Shown: one piece after another, positions 33,657 through 41,933 of the stretch
Numbering within the stretch: the first letter of the stretch is position 1
How the letters are laid out: each line of letters starts with the position of its first letter
From: Sulfopaludibacter sp035606355
GTDB taxonomy: Bacteria > Acidobacteriota > Terriglobia > Bryobacterales > Bryobacteraceae
Length of the DNA: 64,000 nucleotides
Assembly (NCBI GenBank): GCA_035606355.1
Contig: DATNFO010000012.1
Location: 1 to 64,000 of the forward strand
Direction: 5' to 3'
Made by a program: the position numbers and the translations under genes
Notes under the pieces: generated by a model
Told to the model about the DNA's origin: nothing
What the model saw: only the letters and a program-made list of their open reading frames with translations
Database searches by the model: none

Positions 33657-34160
33657 ATGCAGGTACTCCAGGCGGGCCAACATAAACTCATCTATTTGGA
33701 ACTGCAACCCGAAATGGTGGCGAGCATCGCGCGCCAGGCGGGATTTGAAACTCGCGCCAAGGACGGCCGCCGGGTGATCCATCTGGAATTGAATGCCGCC
33801 GGGAGACAGGCTCCTCTGCTGTTGTTCGATGCCGCCGATCCGGCGAACCTGGGCTGGTTTTCGCGGTGCCAGTTCTACATCGACGGACGGTCGGGAAGCG
33901 TGATGCAGACGCCGATTACGCTGGCGAATAAACGCGATCGCGGCGGACGCGCCCATCGCAACGCTGTGCGGCTATCGATTTCCAAGGAACTGCCGGCGAA
34001 TTTCCGCCTTCCGGGCAAGCAGCCGTTGACAGAGCAGGTGTTTTATCATTTGCTGCTGAATTTTCTGCAGGCGCTGACCAAGACAGGGGTCGCGGTGTGC
34101 GGCAATGGGGCGGTGGAGCCTCTGGCGGGCCGTACGGAGAGCGTCGGGGTCCGAAATTAG
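33657..34160 (+). CDS. Unknown protein of 167 residues
   Basis: I do not recognise a family. The soluble protein has no signal peptide. It starts with MQVLQAGQHKLIYLELQPEM and alternates short strands (RRVIHLELNAAG, QAPLLLFDAADPAN, SRCQFYIDGRSG) before a helix (QVFYHLLLNFLQALTK). The last 20 residues look disordered. It lies 9 bases after the methyltransferase gene, on the same strand, and is followed by a strong terminator at 34303. It may be the last gene of the ABC cluster or a separate short unit with its own -10. Confidence 0.6.
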   Translation: MQVLQAGQHKLIYLELQPEMVASIARQAGFETRAKDGRRVIHLELNAAGRQAPLLLFDAADPANLGWFSRCQFYIDGRSGSVMQTPITLANKRDRGGRAHRNAVRLSISKELPANFRLPGKQPLTEQVFYHLLLNFLQALTKTGVAVCGNGAVEPLAGRTESVGVRN

Positions 34161-34302
34161 CGCGGCCGCCCGCGGTTGCCGTGCGCAATGGCACAGTTCG
34201 CCGAATTGTGCGCGAAACCTTGGCGGCCCGCGGTGTATCGTAACGAGTGGAGACGAAGCTGGAGGTGTTTCGGGGGGAATGCCTCCGGCAGACGTCGATT
34301 AG
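34161..34302 (+). other. Structured gene-free leader to a strong terminator (possible small RNA)
   Basis: This stretch of about 140 bases between the unknown gene and the terminator holds no ORF with coding character. It contains a hairpin of about 10 base pairs (GCACAGTTCG and CGAATTGTGC, 34191-34211, one G-T pair), two CCCGCGG blocks 60 bases apart, and an AT-poor, purine-rich stretch (GTGGAGACGAAGCTGGAGG). It ends in the terminator at 34303. It may be a 3' UTR or a separate small RNA. Confidence 0.35.
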
Positions 34303-35684
34303 GCCGGCTCTGCGGAGCCGGCTTTTTTCTGCGCTTCCGCCGTTGCCGCTTGCACCACCTTTTCCACTTCGGCGCGATACTCGCGCAACCCTTCGTCTGT
34401 GGTCGCTTCGAAGCGCATCACCAGCACCGGCTGCGTATTCGATGCACGCACCAAGCCCCAGCCGTTGCTGAAGAGGACGCGCACGCCATCCACGTCGAGG
34501 GTCTTGTGCCGCGATTGCAGGTCCTCTTTGGCGAGGCGAACGACTTCGAATTTGATTTCGTCGGGACAATCGAAGCGAATCTCCGGCGTGGTGACTGTCT
34601 CGGGTAATCCGGCGAGCTGCGCGGAAAGAGGCTTGCCGCTTTTTGAGACGATCTCCATCAGGCGGCAGGCGGCGTACATGGCGTCGTCAAAGCCGTGATA
34701 GCGATCGGCGAAGAACATGTGGCCGCTCATTTCGCCGGCCAGCTCGGCATGTTCCTGCTTCATCTTCGCTTTGATGAGCGAATGGCCGGTCTTCCACATG
34801 ATGGGGTTGCCACCGCGGGCCGTCAGATCGTCATACATGATCTGCGAACACTTTACTTCGCCGATGAAGGTCGCTCCCGGCTTGCGCGACAGAATCTCGC
34901 GGCCGTAGATGATCATGAGCTGGTCGCCATAGATGACTTTGCCGCGATCGTCCACCGCACCGATGCGGTCCGTATCGCCGTCGAAGGCGATGCCCAATTC
35001 CGCGCCGGTCTCGCGTACCTTCGCGATCAGGGCTTCGAGATTCTGCGGCACGGTGGGGTCGGGGTGGTGATTGGGGAAGTGGCCGTCCATCTCAAAGAAC
35101 ATCTCGGTGGCGTCCACATTCAGCTTCTCGAGAATGCGATGCGTCACCGGACCGCCGGTGCCGTTTCCGGCATCGACCACCACCTTGAGCTTGCGCGAAA
35201 ACTGAAACTGCGCCGACACTTCATCGACGTACGGCGTGACCGCGTCATAGGCGGACTCGCTTCCGGCGCCCTCAGCCAAGTCGCCCGACTGGATCATGCG
35301 AAGGAGTTGCTGGATGGCATCGCCATGGATCGTAGACGCGCCGCACACGGTTTTAAATCCGTTAAATTCGGGCGGGTTGTGGCTTCCGGTGATCATCACG
35401 CCGCCGTCGGCTTTCAGGTGGATCACGGAATAATACAGCACGGGCGTCGGCACGACGCCGAGATCGATCACCTCGCAGCCACTGGCCTTCAGTCCCTTCA
35501 TGATCGCGTCGCGCAGCCGCGGCGAGCTCAGGCGCGTATCGCGGCCGAGGGTGATTTTTCTGCCGGCGTTGCGTTGCAGGTAGGTTCCGAAAGCCTGGCC
35601 GAGCACCTCGATGTCAGGGCTGAGCAACTCTTCATCCGCCACGCCGCGGATGTCGTATTCACGGAAGATAGTAGGTTTCAACAT
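34299..35684 (-). CDS. manB: Phosphomannomutase/phosphoglucomutase
   Basis: The 461-residue alpha-D-phosphohexomutase interconverts mannose-6-P/mannose-1-P and glucose-6-P/glucose-1-P, feeding exopolysaccharide and LPS sugar synthesis. The phosphoserine is Ser101 (TGSHNPPEFNGFK), the magnesium loop reads FDGDTDR, and the sugar- and phosphate-binding loops are EMSGHMFF and RASNTQPVLVMRFEA. The start at 35684 (MLKPTIFREYDIRG) fits the family; the frame runs upstream but that part crosses into the promoter region. The C-terminus is Ala/Glu/Lys-rich and overlaps a forward terminator. It is divergent from the mutase operon. The symbol is tentative between manB and algC usage. Confidence 0.9.
   Translation of the reverse strand: MLKPTIFREYDIRGVADEELLSPDIEVLGQAFGTYLQRNAGRKITLGRDTRLSSPRLRDAIMKGLKASGCEVIDLGVVPTPVLYYSVIHLKADGGVMITGSHNPPEFNGFKTVCGASTIHGDAIQQLLRMIQSGDLAEGAGSESAYDAVTPYVDEVSAQFQFSRKLKVVVDAGNGTGGPVTHRILEKLNVDATEMFFEMDGHFPNHHPDPTVPQNLEALIAKVRETGAELGIAFDGDTDRIGAVDDRGKVIYGDQLMIIYGREILSRKPGATFIGEVKCSQIMYDDLTARGGNPIMWKTGHSLIKAKMKQEHAELAGEMSGHMFFADRYHGFDDAMYAACRLMEIVSKSGKPLSAQLAGLPETVTTPEIRFDCPDEIKFEVVRLAKEDLQSRHKTLDVDGVRVLFSNGWGLVRASNTQPVLVMRFEATTDEGLREYRAEVEKVVQAATAEAQKKAGSAEPA
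34303..34328 (+). terminator. Rho-independent terminator
   Basis: GCCGGCTC and GAGCCGGC form an 8-base-pair stem with a stable TGCG loop (UNCG class), followed directly by six T. On the reverse strand the same bases encode the last residues of the phosphomannomutase (KAGSAEPA), so the terminator is embedded in the end of that gene. Confidence 0.85.
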
Positions 35685-35743
35685 TCGTTCAATAAGGTTC
35701 CATTCGGTATGATAACCACAGTCGGGTGGTGCAATGGCACTGG

Positions 35744-35760
35744 CCCGGCGACACGCCGGG
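35744..35760. promoter_or_regulatory. Perfect palindrome in the divergent control region
   Basis: CCCGGCG and CGCCGGG flank ACA, 28 bases before the mutase start and 60 bases from the divergent manB start. It could be an operator for a dimeric regulator or an RNA hairpin. TAAGAT at 35763 is a possible -10 for the mutase gene. Confidence 0.35.
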
Positions 35761-35787
35761 AGTAAGATAGCGGATAGCCGTGTGCCT

Positions 35788-37380
35788 ATGAAAACCGCCG
35801 AACGCCAGTTTACGACATTGAGCGGGGTTCCGATTGACCCCGTGTACGAACCGAAGGATCTGGCGGGTGTCGAGACCGCTCGCGACATCGGCGCGCCGGG
35901 CGAATTTCCGTACACGCGCGGGATACACCGCGACATGTATCGCGGGAAGCTTTGGACCATGCGGCAGTTCTCCGGCTTCGCCACGCCGGAAGAGACGAAC
36001 CGCCGCTACCGCTATCTGCTGTCGCAAGGGCAGACCGGCCTTTCCGTAGCGTTCGATCTTCCGACCCTGATGGGCTATGACGCCGACCACGCGATGAGCG
36101 AAGGCGAAGTGGGCAAGTGCGGCGCGTCGATCAGCTCGCTGGAGGATATGGAGATTCTGTTTCGCGGCATTCCTCTGGGCGACGTGACGGTCTCGATGAC
36201 CATCAACTCGCCCGCCAGCGTGCTGTGGGCGATGTATCTGGCGGTGGGCGAGCGGCAGGGCGTCTCCTGGAGCAAGCTTTCCGGGACGCTGCAGAACGAC
36301 ATTCTGAAGGAATACATCGCGCAGAAGGAATTCATTTTTCCGCCCAAGCCCTCGATGCGGCTGGTCACCGACACGATTGAGTTCGGCGCGAAACACACTC
36401 CGAAATTCAACCCGATTTCGATCAGCGGCTATCACATTCGCGAAGCCGGATCGACAGCCGTTCAGGAACTAGCTTTCACGTTGCGCGACGGCATGGAATA
36501 TGTCGATTGGGCGCTGGAACGCGGGCTCGATGTCGACGAATTCGCGCCGCGGCTCAGCTTCTTCTTCAATGCGCATAGCGACTTTTTCGAGGAGATCGCA
36601 AAATACCGCGCCGCGCGCAAGATCTGGGCTTATGCCATGCGCGACCGCTACGGCGCCAAGAGCGAACGCAGCATGAAGCTGCGCTTTCACGCGCAGACGG
36701 CGGGGTGCTCGCTGACGTGGCAGCAGCCGTATAACAACGTGGTGCGAACGGCGCTGCAAGCGATGGCGGCGGTGCTCGGCGGAGCGCAATCGCTGCATAC
36801 GAATTCGCTGGACGAAGCGTATGCGCTGCCGAGCGAACAGGCGGTGACGATCGCGCTACGCACGCAGCAGATTCTGGCTTACGAAACGGGAGTGCCGAAT
36901 ACGGCCGATCCGCTGGGCGGTAGCTACTTCCTGGAAAAACTGACGCTCGATACCGAAGCGGCGGCCAATGACTACATCCGGCGCATCGACGGGATGGGCG
37001 GCATGATTCCGGCGATTGAACAGGGTTTTCCGCAGACGGAGATCGCGTCGGCGAGCTACCGGTATCAGCAGGAAGTGGAGGCCGGGGAGCGGGTGATCGT
37101 GGGGGTGAACCGCTTCCAGAGCGACGACCAGCCGATCGAACTTTTGCAAATCGACGAGACCAGCGGCGAGCATCAGTGCAAGAAACTCGCGGCGCTCCGC
37201 GGGCGGCGGGACAACGGCGCTGTGCAGAAGAGCCTGGACGCTTTGAAGCGCGCCAGCGAAGGCACGGAGAATACGATGCCGTATCTTCTGGATGCGGTGC
37301 GCGCGTACGCCACGCTGGGCGAGATTTGCGACGCGCTCCGGGCTGTCTTCGGCACGTATACGGAGACGACGCACCTCTAA
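35788..37380 (+). CDS. B12-dependent acyl-CoA mutase large subunit, isobutyryl-CoA-mutase-like active site
   Basis: The 530-residue catalytic TIM-barrel subunit of an adenosylcobalamin mutase starts at ATG 35788 (MKTAERQFTTLSG). By length it is the split type with a separate B12 subunit, encoded 10 bases downstream. Family landmarks are FPYTRGIHRDMYRG, LSVAFDLPTLMGYD, ISGYHIREAG (His216) and RFHAQTAGCSLTWQQPYNN. The usual annotation is methylmalonyl-CoA mutase. However, the residues that bind the carboxylate in that enzyme (Tyr89 and Arg207 of the Propionibacterium protein) are Phe61 (WTMRQFSGF) and Gln179 (KEYIAQKEF) here. The spacing of 118 is conserved, and so is His at +37. Phe/Gln is the isobutyryl-CoA mutase pair, so n-butyryl/isobutyryl-CoA interconversion is the better guess. 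No MeaB-type G-protein chaperone is in the window. Confidence 0.88.
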   Translation: MKTAERQFTTLSGVPIDPVYEPKDLAGVETARDIGAPGEFPYTRGIHRDMYRGKLWTMRQFSGFATPEETNRRYRYLLSQGQTGLSVAFDLPTLMGYDADHAMSEGEVGKCGASISSLEDMEILFRGIPLGDVTVSMTINSPASVLWAMYLAVGERQGVSWSKLSGTLQNDILKEYIAQKEFIFPPKPSMRLVTDTIEFGAKHTPKFNPISISGYHIREAGSTAVQELAFTLRDGMEYVDWALERGLDVDEFAPRLSFFFNAHSDFFEEIAKYRAARKIWAYAMRDRYGAKSERSMKLRFHAQTAGCSLTWQQPYNNVVRTALQAMAAVLGGAQSLHTNSLDEAYALPSEQAVTIALRTQQILAYETGVPNTADPLGGSYFLEKLTLDTEAAANDYIRRIDGMGGMIPAIEQGFPQTEIASASYRYQQEVEAGERVIVGVNRFQSDDQPIELLQIDETSGEHQCKKLAALRGRRDNGAVQKSLDALKRASEGTENTMPYLLDAVRAYATLGEICDALRAVFGTYTETTHL

Positions 37381-37390
37381 CGCGCAAGCC

Positions 37391-37786
37391 ATGACAAGAC
37401 CGATTCGAGTGTTGGTGGCCAAGCCCGGGTTGGACGGCCATGACCGCGGCGCGAAGGTGATCGCGCGCGCTCTTCGCGATGCAGGCATGGAGGTGATTTA
37501 CACGGGACTGCGGCAGACGCCGGAGATGATTGTGGCGGCGGCGCTGCAGGAAGACGTTCAGGTGATCGGGTTGTCGATTCTCTCGGGCGCGCACAACGCG
37601 ATTGTGCCTCGCGTGATGCAGCTGTTGCGCGAGAAGGACATGATGGACGTGAAGGTTGTGGTGGGGGGAATCGTGCCGGATGAAGATGCGGCGGCACTGA
37701 AGCGGGACGGGGTGGCGGCGGTATTTCAGCCGGGGGCTTCGCTGGAAGAGATCGTTCATTTCATCAGGGGCGCGGTGGGGGAGTAA
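37391..37786 (+). CDS. B12-binding small subunit of the acyl-CoA mutase
   Basis: The 131-residue cobalamin-binding domain has the base-off/His-on motif DGHDRG (DxHxxG; GLDGHDRGAKVIARAL), the helper Ser-rich loop IGLSILSGAH and the Gly-rich phosphate loop VVVGGIVPDEDAAAL. It starts at ATG 37391; the frame is open upstream into the large-subunit gene but that is the shadow frame. The size fits the small subunit of split mutases (IcmB type or the C-terminal domain of methylmalonyl-CoA mutase). It pairs with the gene just upstream. Confidence 0.92.
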   Translation: MTRPIRVLVAKPGLDGHDRGAKVIARALRDAGMEVIYTGLRQTPEMIVAAALQEDVQVIGLSILSGAHNAIVPRVMQLLREKDMMDVKVVVGGIVPDEDAAALKRDGVAAVFQPGASLEEIVHFIRGAVGE

Positions 37787-37824
37787 AAGCGCGTTCCGCT
37801 CGCTTCGCGCTCGTTTCGCTCGCG

Positions 37825-37848
37825 TGTACCGGCCGGGAGGCCGGTACA
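37825..37848. repeat. Paired palindrome, family B copy 2
   Basis: TGTACCGGCC and GGCCGGTACA flank GGGA: the same element as 14512-14535 in opposite orientation. It is preceded by a run of CGCTCGCTTCGCGCTCG-type sequence. It lies in the gap of about 330 bases between the mutase and bamA; the rest of that gap holds no gene, a TACAAT at 37914 and the promoter-like site at 37988. Confidence 0.65.
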
Positions 37849-37987
37849 TACTGGCCTGAAACGTGCGAGTTTGAGGGCCGAACCACCGAGTCATGAACCC
37901 CAACTTTCGCAGTTACAATGAAGTGGCGAGATTTCGCCGGCCTTCCAGCCTGTGGCGGGGCCGTCACACCTGTGGCGCGCCTGCTCG

Positions 37988-38017
37988 TTGTTGCGAACAC
38001 CCAAGATCCGGTAAAAT
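37988..38017 (+). promoter_or_regulatory. Putative bamA promoter
   Basis: TTGTTG (37988-37993) and TAAAAT (38012-38017) are separated by 18 bases, about 100 bases before the bamA ATG. TTGCGA at 37991 is an alternative -35 with a poor spacer. No other candidate in this gap is better. Confidence 0.35.
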
Positions 38018-38113
38018 AATGGCTTATCAACTTGTCGAAGACCGGCTGCACCGAGTGAAATTGTCTCCCGTCCATCCACATATCTACAGCGGCCAACGGA
38101 AAGGGATTGCTGC

Positions 38114-41100
38114 ATGAAGTTCCTCAGGCGTTCTCGCCTGGCCGTCGCCGCCACCTGTCTGACCGTCGCATGGCTGCTGCCGGTGCGCGCGCAAACGCCG
38201 CCACAGCAGGGCCAGCAACAGCAGCCACCGGCGCAGACGCAGAAAAATCCACCGGCCACCCCGCCGTCGAACCCGTTCGAAAACGTTCCGGGTACCCCCA
38301 CCACGCCGGCGCAGCAACAACAGCCGCCCGCGCAACAACAGCGGCCTCCGGCACAGCAACAGCGGCCTCCAGCACAGCAGCAGCGTCCGTCGAATCCATT
38401 CGAGACGGTGCCGACGGCTCCCAATCAGCAGCTCGAGACGCCGAAAGCGGCACCCGGCGCGCAGGCGGCCGCGAACGGCCAAGTGATCACCGGCATCGAT
38501 TTCCGCGGCAATCGCCGGGCGCAAGCCGACGTCCTGAAAGCGATGATCCTGAGCAAGGTCGGCGACATTTACAACGAAGAGACCGTGCGGCGCGACTTCA
38601 TGGCTCTGTGGAACAGCGGCCGCTTTGACGATATCCGGCTGGAAACGGAAGAAGACCCGAAAGGCGGCGTGATCCTGCGTTTCGTGGTGACCGAACGCCG
38701 CGTCATTCGCTCCTTGAACTACGAAGGCATCCACACCGTTACGGTTTCGGAAATTCTGGACCGCTTCAAAGAGCGCAAGGTCGGTCTCACGGTGGAATCG
38801 CAGTACGACCCGAACAAGATTCAGCGCGCGAGCGTGGTGCTGAAGGAGTTTCTCTCCGAACGCGGGCGGCAGTACGCCACGGTTGACCCGATCATCGAGC
38901 AGATTCCGCCGTCGTCACTGAAGGTTACATTCCAGGTGCACGAAGGTCCGAAGGTAAAAGTCGGCACGATCACCGTGACCGGCAACCAGGCGAAAAATAA
39001 GCGCTGGGTGGTGGCGGCCATGAAGAACCTGCACCCCTACGGCGTGCCGCACTCCATCCTGCTCGAGAACGTGTTCGCGAAGACCTACGATCAGGCAAAG
39101 CTGGAAGAAGATCGCGAGCGTGTTCGCGAAGCATACCGCGACGACGGCTATTTCATGGCCAAGGTGCTGGATGAGAACGTCAACATCGTGCCGCGGGGCG
39201 GGAAGGGCTGGCGCCTTCCGTTGATCAAGATGAACACTCCGGGCATCTTCGCCGACATCACCATGCCGGTGGAAGAAGGCCGCCTGTATCATGTGAACAA
39301 TGTAAATTTTGTTGGCGTGAAGCTCTTCCGCACGCCGCAAGTTCTGGCCAAGCCGCTGTTCGGCATGGGTCCCGGCGACGTTCTCTCCACGGACAAGCTG
39401 CGCAAGGGCCTGGAGAACATGCGCAAGCTGTACGGCAAGTTCGGGTACATCGACTTCGTGCCGGAACCGGATTTCGATGTCATTCCGAATTCCGATAAGA
39501 TCGACCTCACCTTGAACTGCGAAGAAGGCAAGCAGTTCTTCATTCGCCGCATCGACTTCACCGGCAACACGACGACGCGCGACAAAGTCATTCGCCGCGA
39601 AATTCTGCTGGACGAAGGCGACATGTTCAACACCGAGCTGTGGGACCTCAGCATTCTGCGTCTCAACCAGCTTGGGTATTTCGACGTGTTGAAGAAGGAA
39701 GACGCCGCGGATATCAAGCGCAACCCGCAGAGCAACACCGTGGATATCCTGCTCAAGGTGAAGGAACGCGGCAAGAACTCGGTAGGTCTCAACGGCGGCG
39801 TTTCCGGTATCGCGGGCAGCTTTGTGGGCGCGAACTACTCGACCAACAACTTCCTTGGCCTAGGCGAGACGCTTTCGATTTCGACGCAGCTCGGCACGCT
39901 GATGCGCGACGTGAACTTCGGCTTCACGGAGCCGTACTTCCTGGATCGTCCGCTGCAGCTCGGGTTCGTGGTTTATCTACGGCGCTTTAACTTCGATCAG
40001 GGCCGCGAAGCCTCGATTCTCGCGGGGCAGAACCTGATCCCGTTGTACAACCAGCTAGGGCAGAACAACCTGCTGAATTATATTCAGAACAGCCACGGGT
40101 TCAACGTTTCGATGAGTTATCCGCTGCGCCGCAGCTTCACGCGGCTGTCGCTGACTTACGGCTACGATATTTCGAACATCACCACGCAGACCACGGCAGC
40201 GGCGAACTATTTTCAATATGTAAATTTCTCGGGAGCTTTCGGGCCGAACGCGCTGAACGGAATCCGCACCAGCCAGATTACGCCGGGCCTGGTTTATAAC
40301 ACCGTCAACCATCCGATTACTCCGACCGCTGGAAAGAGCTACTACCTGGGCCTCTCGTTCTCCGGCGGACCGCTGGGCGGCAACGTCAACACCATCACTC
40401 CCACCGCGGATGTGAAGTACTTCCATCCGTCACCGATCAATCACCATCACATTCTGGCGTTCCACGGATCGACGAAGATCATCAGCGGATTCGGAGGAAA
40501 GGCAATTCCTCCGTTCTCGCGAACGTTCATCGGCGGCGAGCAGGACGTGCGCGGTTTCGAATTCTGGGAAATCACACCGATCGCGTTTATCCCGTCGAGC
40601 ACTTCCGTGCCGGTCTTCAATAACGATGGCAGCCCGCGCACGCAGAACGTGGTTCAGGGAGGCTCAGTCGTCTCGCAGCCGGTTACCATGCAGGTGCCGA
40701 TCTATCAGCTCATCACGCCGGGCGGCGACTGGCAAAGCGTCGGGAACTTTGAATATCGCATCCCGATTCTCGGCCCGGTCGTGTTGGCCGCGTTCGCCGA
40801 TTTCGGCGTCAACCGCGTGCTGCGCCCGGATCAGCTTACGATGGATCCGCAGCGCGTGCTGCAACTCAACCAGACGTTCCCGCAGGCCGGGTTCAACGGC
40901 AAGATCCAGATCGACCCGATCAGCGAGCGTCCCAGAATGTCTACCGGTCTGGAGTTGCAGGTGATGCTGCCGGTGGTCAACGCGCCGTTCCGCGTCTATT
41001 TCGCGTATAATCCTTTAAGGATCAATACGAATTTCCAGCCGCCCATCGTGGCGGACCGCGCCGCTTTCCCGAACAACGCCACATTCATCCAGTCGCTACA

Positions 41101-41173
41101 GAGTTTCGGACAGATCTACCCGTTCGATGAACGGAGAACGCTATTCCGGTTCACAATCGGCAGGACATTCTGA
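38114..41173 (+). CDS. bamA: Outer membrane protein assembly factor BamA
   Basis: The 1019-residue protein inserts and folds beta-barrels in the outer membrane. It has a signal peptide (MKFLRRSRLAVAATCLTVAWL). A low-complexity Gln/Pro linker of about 85 residues with near-perfect QQRPPA repeats follows (about residues 28-120). The POTRA series runs from about 125 to 580 (ITGIDFRGNRRAQADVLKAM, VGTITVTGNQAKNKRWVV, FIRRIDFTGNTTTRDKVIRR). The C-terminal 16-strand barrel carries the VRGFEFWE motif and the terminal Phe of the insertion signal (FRFTIGRTF). It is larger than the usual 780-850 because of the linker and long POTRA loops. skp follows 51 bases downstream. Confidence 0.95.
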   Translation: MKFLRRSRLAVAATCLTVAWLLPVRAQTPPQQGQQQQPPAQTQKNPPATPPSNPFENVPGTPTTPAQQQQPPAQQQRPPAQQQRPPAQQQRPSNPFETVPTAPNQQLETPKAAPGAQAAANGQVITGIDFRGNRRAQADVLKAMILSKVGDIYNEETVRRDFMALWNSGRFDDIRLETEEDPKGGVILRFVVTERRVIRSLNYEGIHTVTVSEILDRFKERKVGLTVESQYDPNKIQRASVVLKEFLSERGRQYATVDPIIEQIPPSSLKVTFQVHEGPKVKVGTITVTGNQAKNKRWVVAAMKNLHPYGVPHSILLENVFAKTYDQAKLEEDRERVREAYRDDGYFMAKVLDENVNIVPRGGKGWRLPLIKMNTPGIFADITMPVEEGRLYHVNNVNFVGVKLFRTPQVLAKPLFGMGPGDVLSTDKLRKGLENMRKLYGKFGYIDFVPEPDFDVIPNSDKIDLTLNCEEGKQFFIRRIDFTGNTTTRDKVIRREILLDEGDMFNTELWDLSILRLNQLGYFDVLKKEDAADIKRNPQSNTVDILLKVKERGKNSVGLNGGVSGIAGSFVGANYSTNNFLGLGETLSISTQLGTLMRDVNFGFTEPYFLDRPLQLGFVVYLRRFNFDQGREASILAGQNLIPLYNQLGQNNLLNYIQNSHGFNVSMSYPLRRSFTRLSLTYGYDISNITTQTTAAANYFQYVNFSGAFGPNALNGIRTSQITPGLVYNTVNHPITPTAGKSYYLGLSFSGGPLGGNVNTITPTADVKYFHPSPINHHHILAFHGSTKIISGFGGKAIPPFSRTFIGGEQDVRGFEFWEITPIAFIPSSTSVPVFNNDGSPRTQNVVQGGSVVSQPVTMQVPIYQLITPGGDWQSVGNFEYRIPILGPVVLAAFADFGVNRVLRPDQLTMDPQRVLQLNQTFPQAGFNGKIQIDPISERPRMSTGLELQVMLPVVNAPFRVYFAYNPLRINTNFQPPIVADRAAFPNNATFIQSLQSFGQIYPFDERRTLFRFTIGRTF

Positions 41174-41224
41174 TTTGAAGCCCGTCGCAGTATGGTAGTA
41201 TTTTCACACTTAGGAGTTTCCAGC

Positions 41225-41878
41225 TTGAAGAAGAATTTCGTAGTTTTACCCGCCTTGGCACTTTCGTTCGCCGCGCTCGCCGGCGCACAAGCCCCGGCGC
41301 AGCAGGCCGCGGCGCCGGCTCGTACGGGCACAGCCACGGCTCCCGCTCCCCCTCCCACAAAGGTCGCGATCATCAGTGTTAGCGAATGCCTCATCAGCAC
41401 CGGCGAAGGCAAGAAGGCCGCCGCGGAGCTTCAGGCCAAGTTCACGCCGCGCCGCGACGCCCTGCAGAAGAAGGACGCCGATATCAAGCAGAAGCAGGAC
41501 CAGATGAAGAAGGCCAGCGCCACCATGAGCGATGAGGCCAAGGCTCAGCTCGCGCGCCAAATCGACGCTGACACCAAGACCCTGCAGCGCGATGCCGAAG
41601 ATCTGAATGCCGATGTGGAGACGGAAAACAATCGCATCATGCAAGACCTCGGCAACAAGCTCATGAAGTTGCTGGATGCGTATGCTCTGCAAAATGGCAT
41701 CGCCGTCGTGTTGGATGTCAGCAATCAGCAGACTCCGGTTCTTTGGGCATCGACCGCCGTTAATATTACTGAGGACATGGTCAAGCTGTACGACCAGGCG
41801 CACCCGGCGACGGCTACCGCAGCGCCCGCTACGGCCGCCAAACCGCCCGCCGCCAAGCCGCCTGCCACCAAGAAGTAA
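41225..41878 (+). CDS. skp: Periplasmic chaperone OmpH/Skp
   Basis: The 217-residue protein has a TTG start at 41225 (preceded by AGGAG with 8-base spacing), a signal peptide (MKKNFVVLPALALSFAALAGA), the OmpH/Skp core and a long coiled-coil tentacle (FTPRRDALQKKDADIKQKQD, ADTKTLQRDAEDLNADVETE). It keeps unfolded outer-membrane proteins soluble and hands them to BamA, encoded just upstream. The Ala/Pro-rich C-terminus (AAKPPAAKPPATKK) and an N-terminal Ala/Pro stretch are extra to the family. A small inverted repeat (GATCCCCC/GGGGGATC) follows. Confidence 0.9.
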   Translation: MKKNFVVLPALALSFAALAGAQAPAQQAAAPARTGTATAPAPPPTKVAIISVSECLISTGEGKKAAAELQAKFTPRRDALQKKDADIKQKQDQMKKASATMSDEAKAQLARQIDADTKTLQRDAEDLNADVETENNRIMQDLGNKLMKLLDAYALQNGIAVVLDVSNQQTPVLWASTAVNITEDMVKLYDQAHPATATAAPATAAKPPAAKPPATKK

Positions 41879-41905
41879 CGCGATCCCCCGTGGAGATCCC
41901 TCTGA

Positions 41906-41911
41906 TACAAT
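41906..41911 (+). promoter_or_regulatory. Possible -10 element within an inverted repeat
   Basis: TACAAT lies between the arms GATCCCCC (41882-41889) and GGGGGATC (41919-41926), 22 bases before ATG 41934. The repeat could be an operator around the promoter. Confidence 0.3.
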
Positions 41912-41933
41912 CTGGTCAGGGGGATCTTATCCC

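Noticed and set aside
34303..34328. Riboswitch expression platform
   Set aside because: No aptamer core I can recognise precedes it and no gene follows on that strand for over 1.4 kb.
35725..35790. Sequence resembling the 5' half of a tRNA (GGTGCAATGGCAC)
   Set aside because: There is no T-arm, no CCA-like end, and the only stem (CCCGGCG/CGCCGGG) has a 3-base loop, too small for an anticodon arm.
37787..37830. CG-rich run CGCTCGCTTCGCGCTCGTTTC considered as a CRISPR-like or tandem repeat
   Set aside because: Short imperfect repetition without spacers; it is better read as the flank of the family B palindrome.
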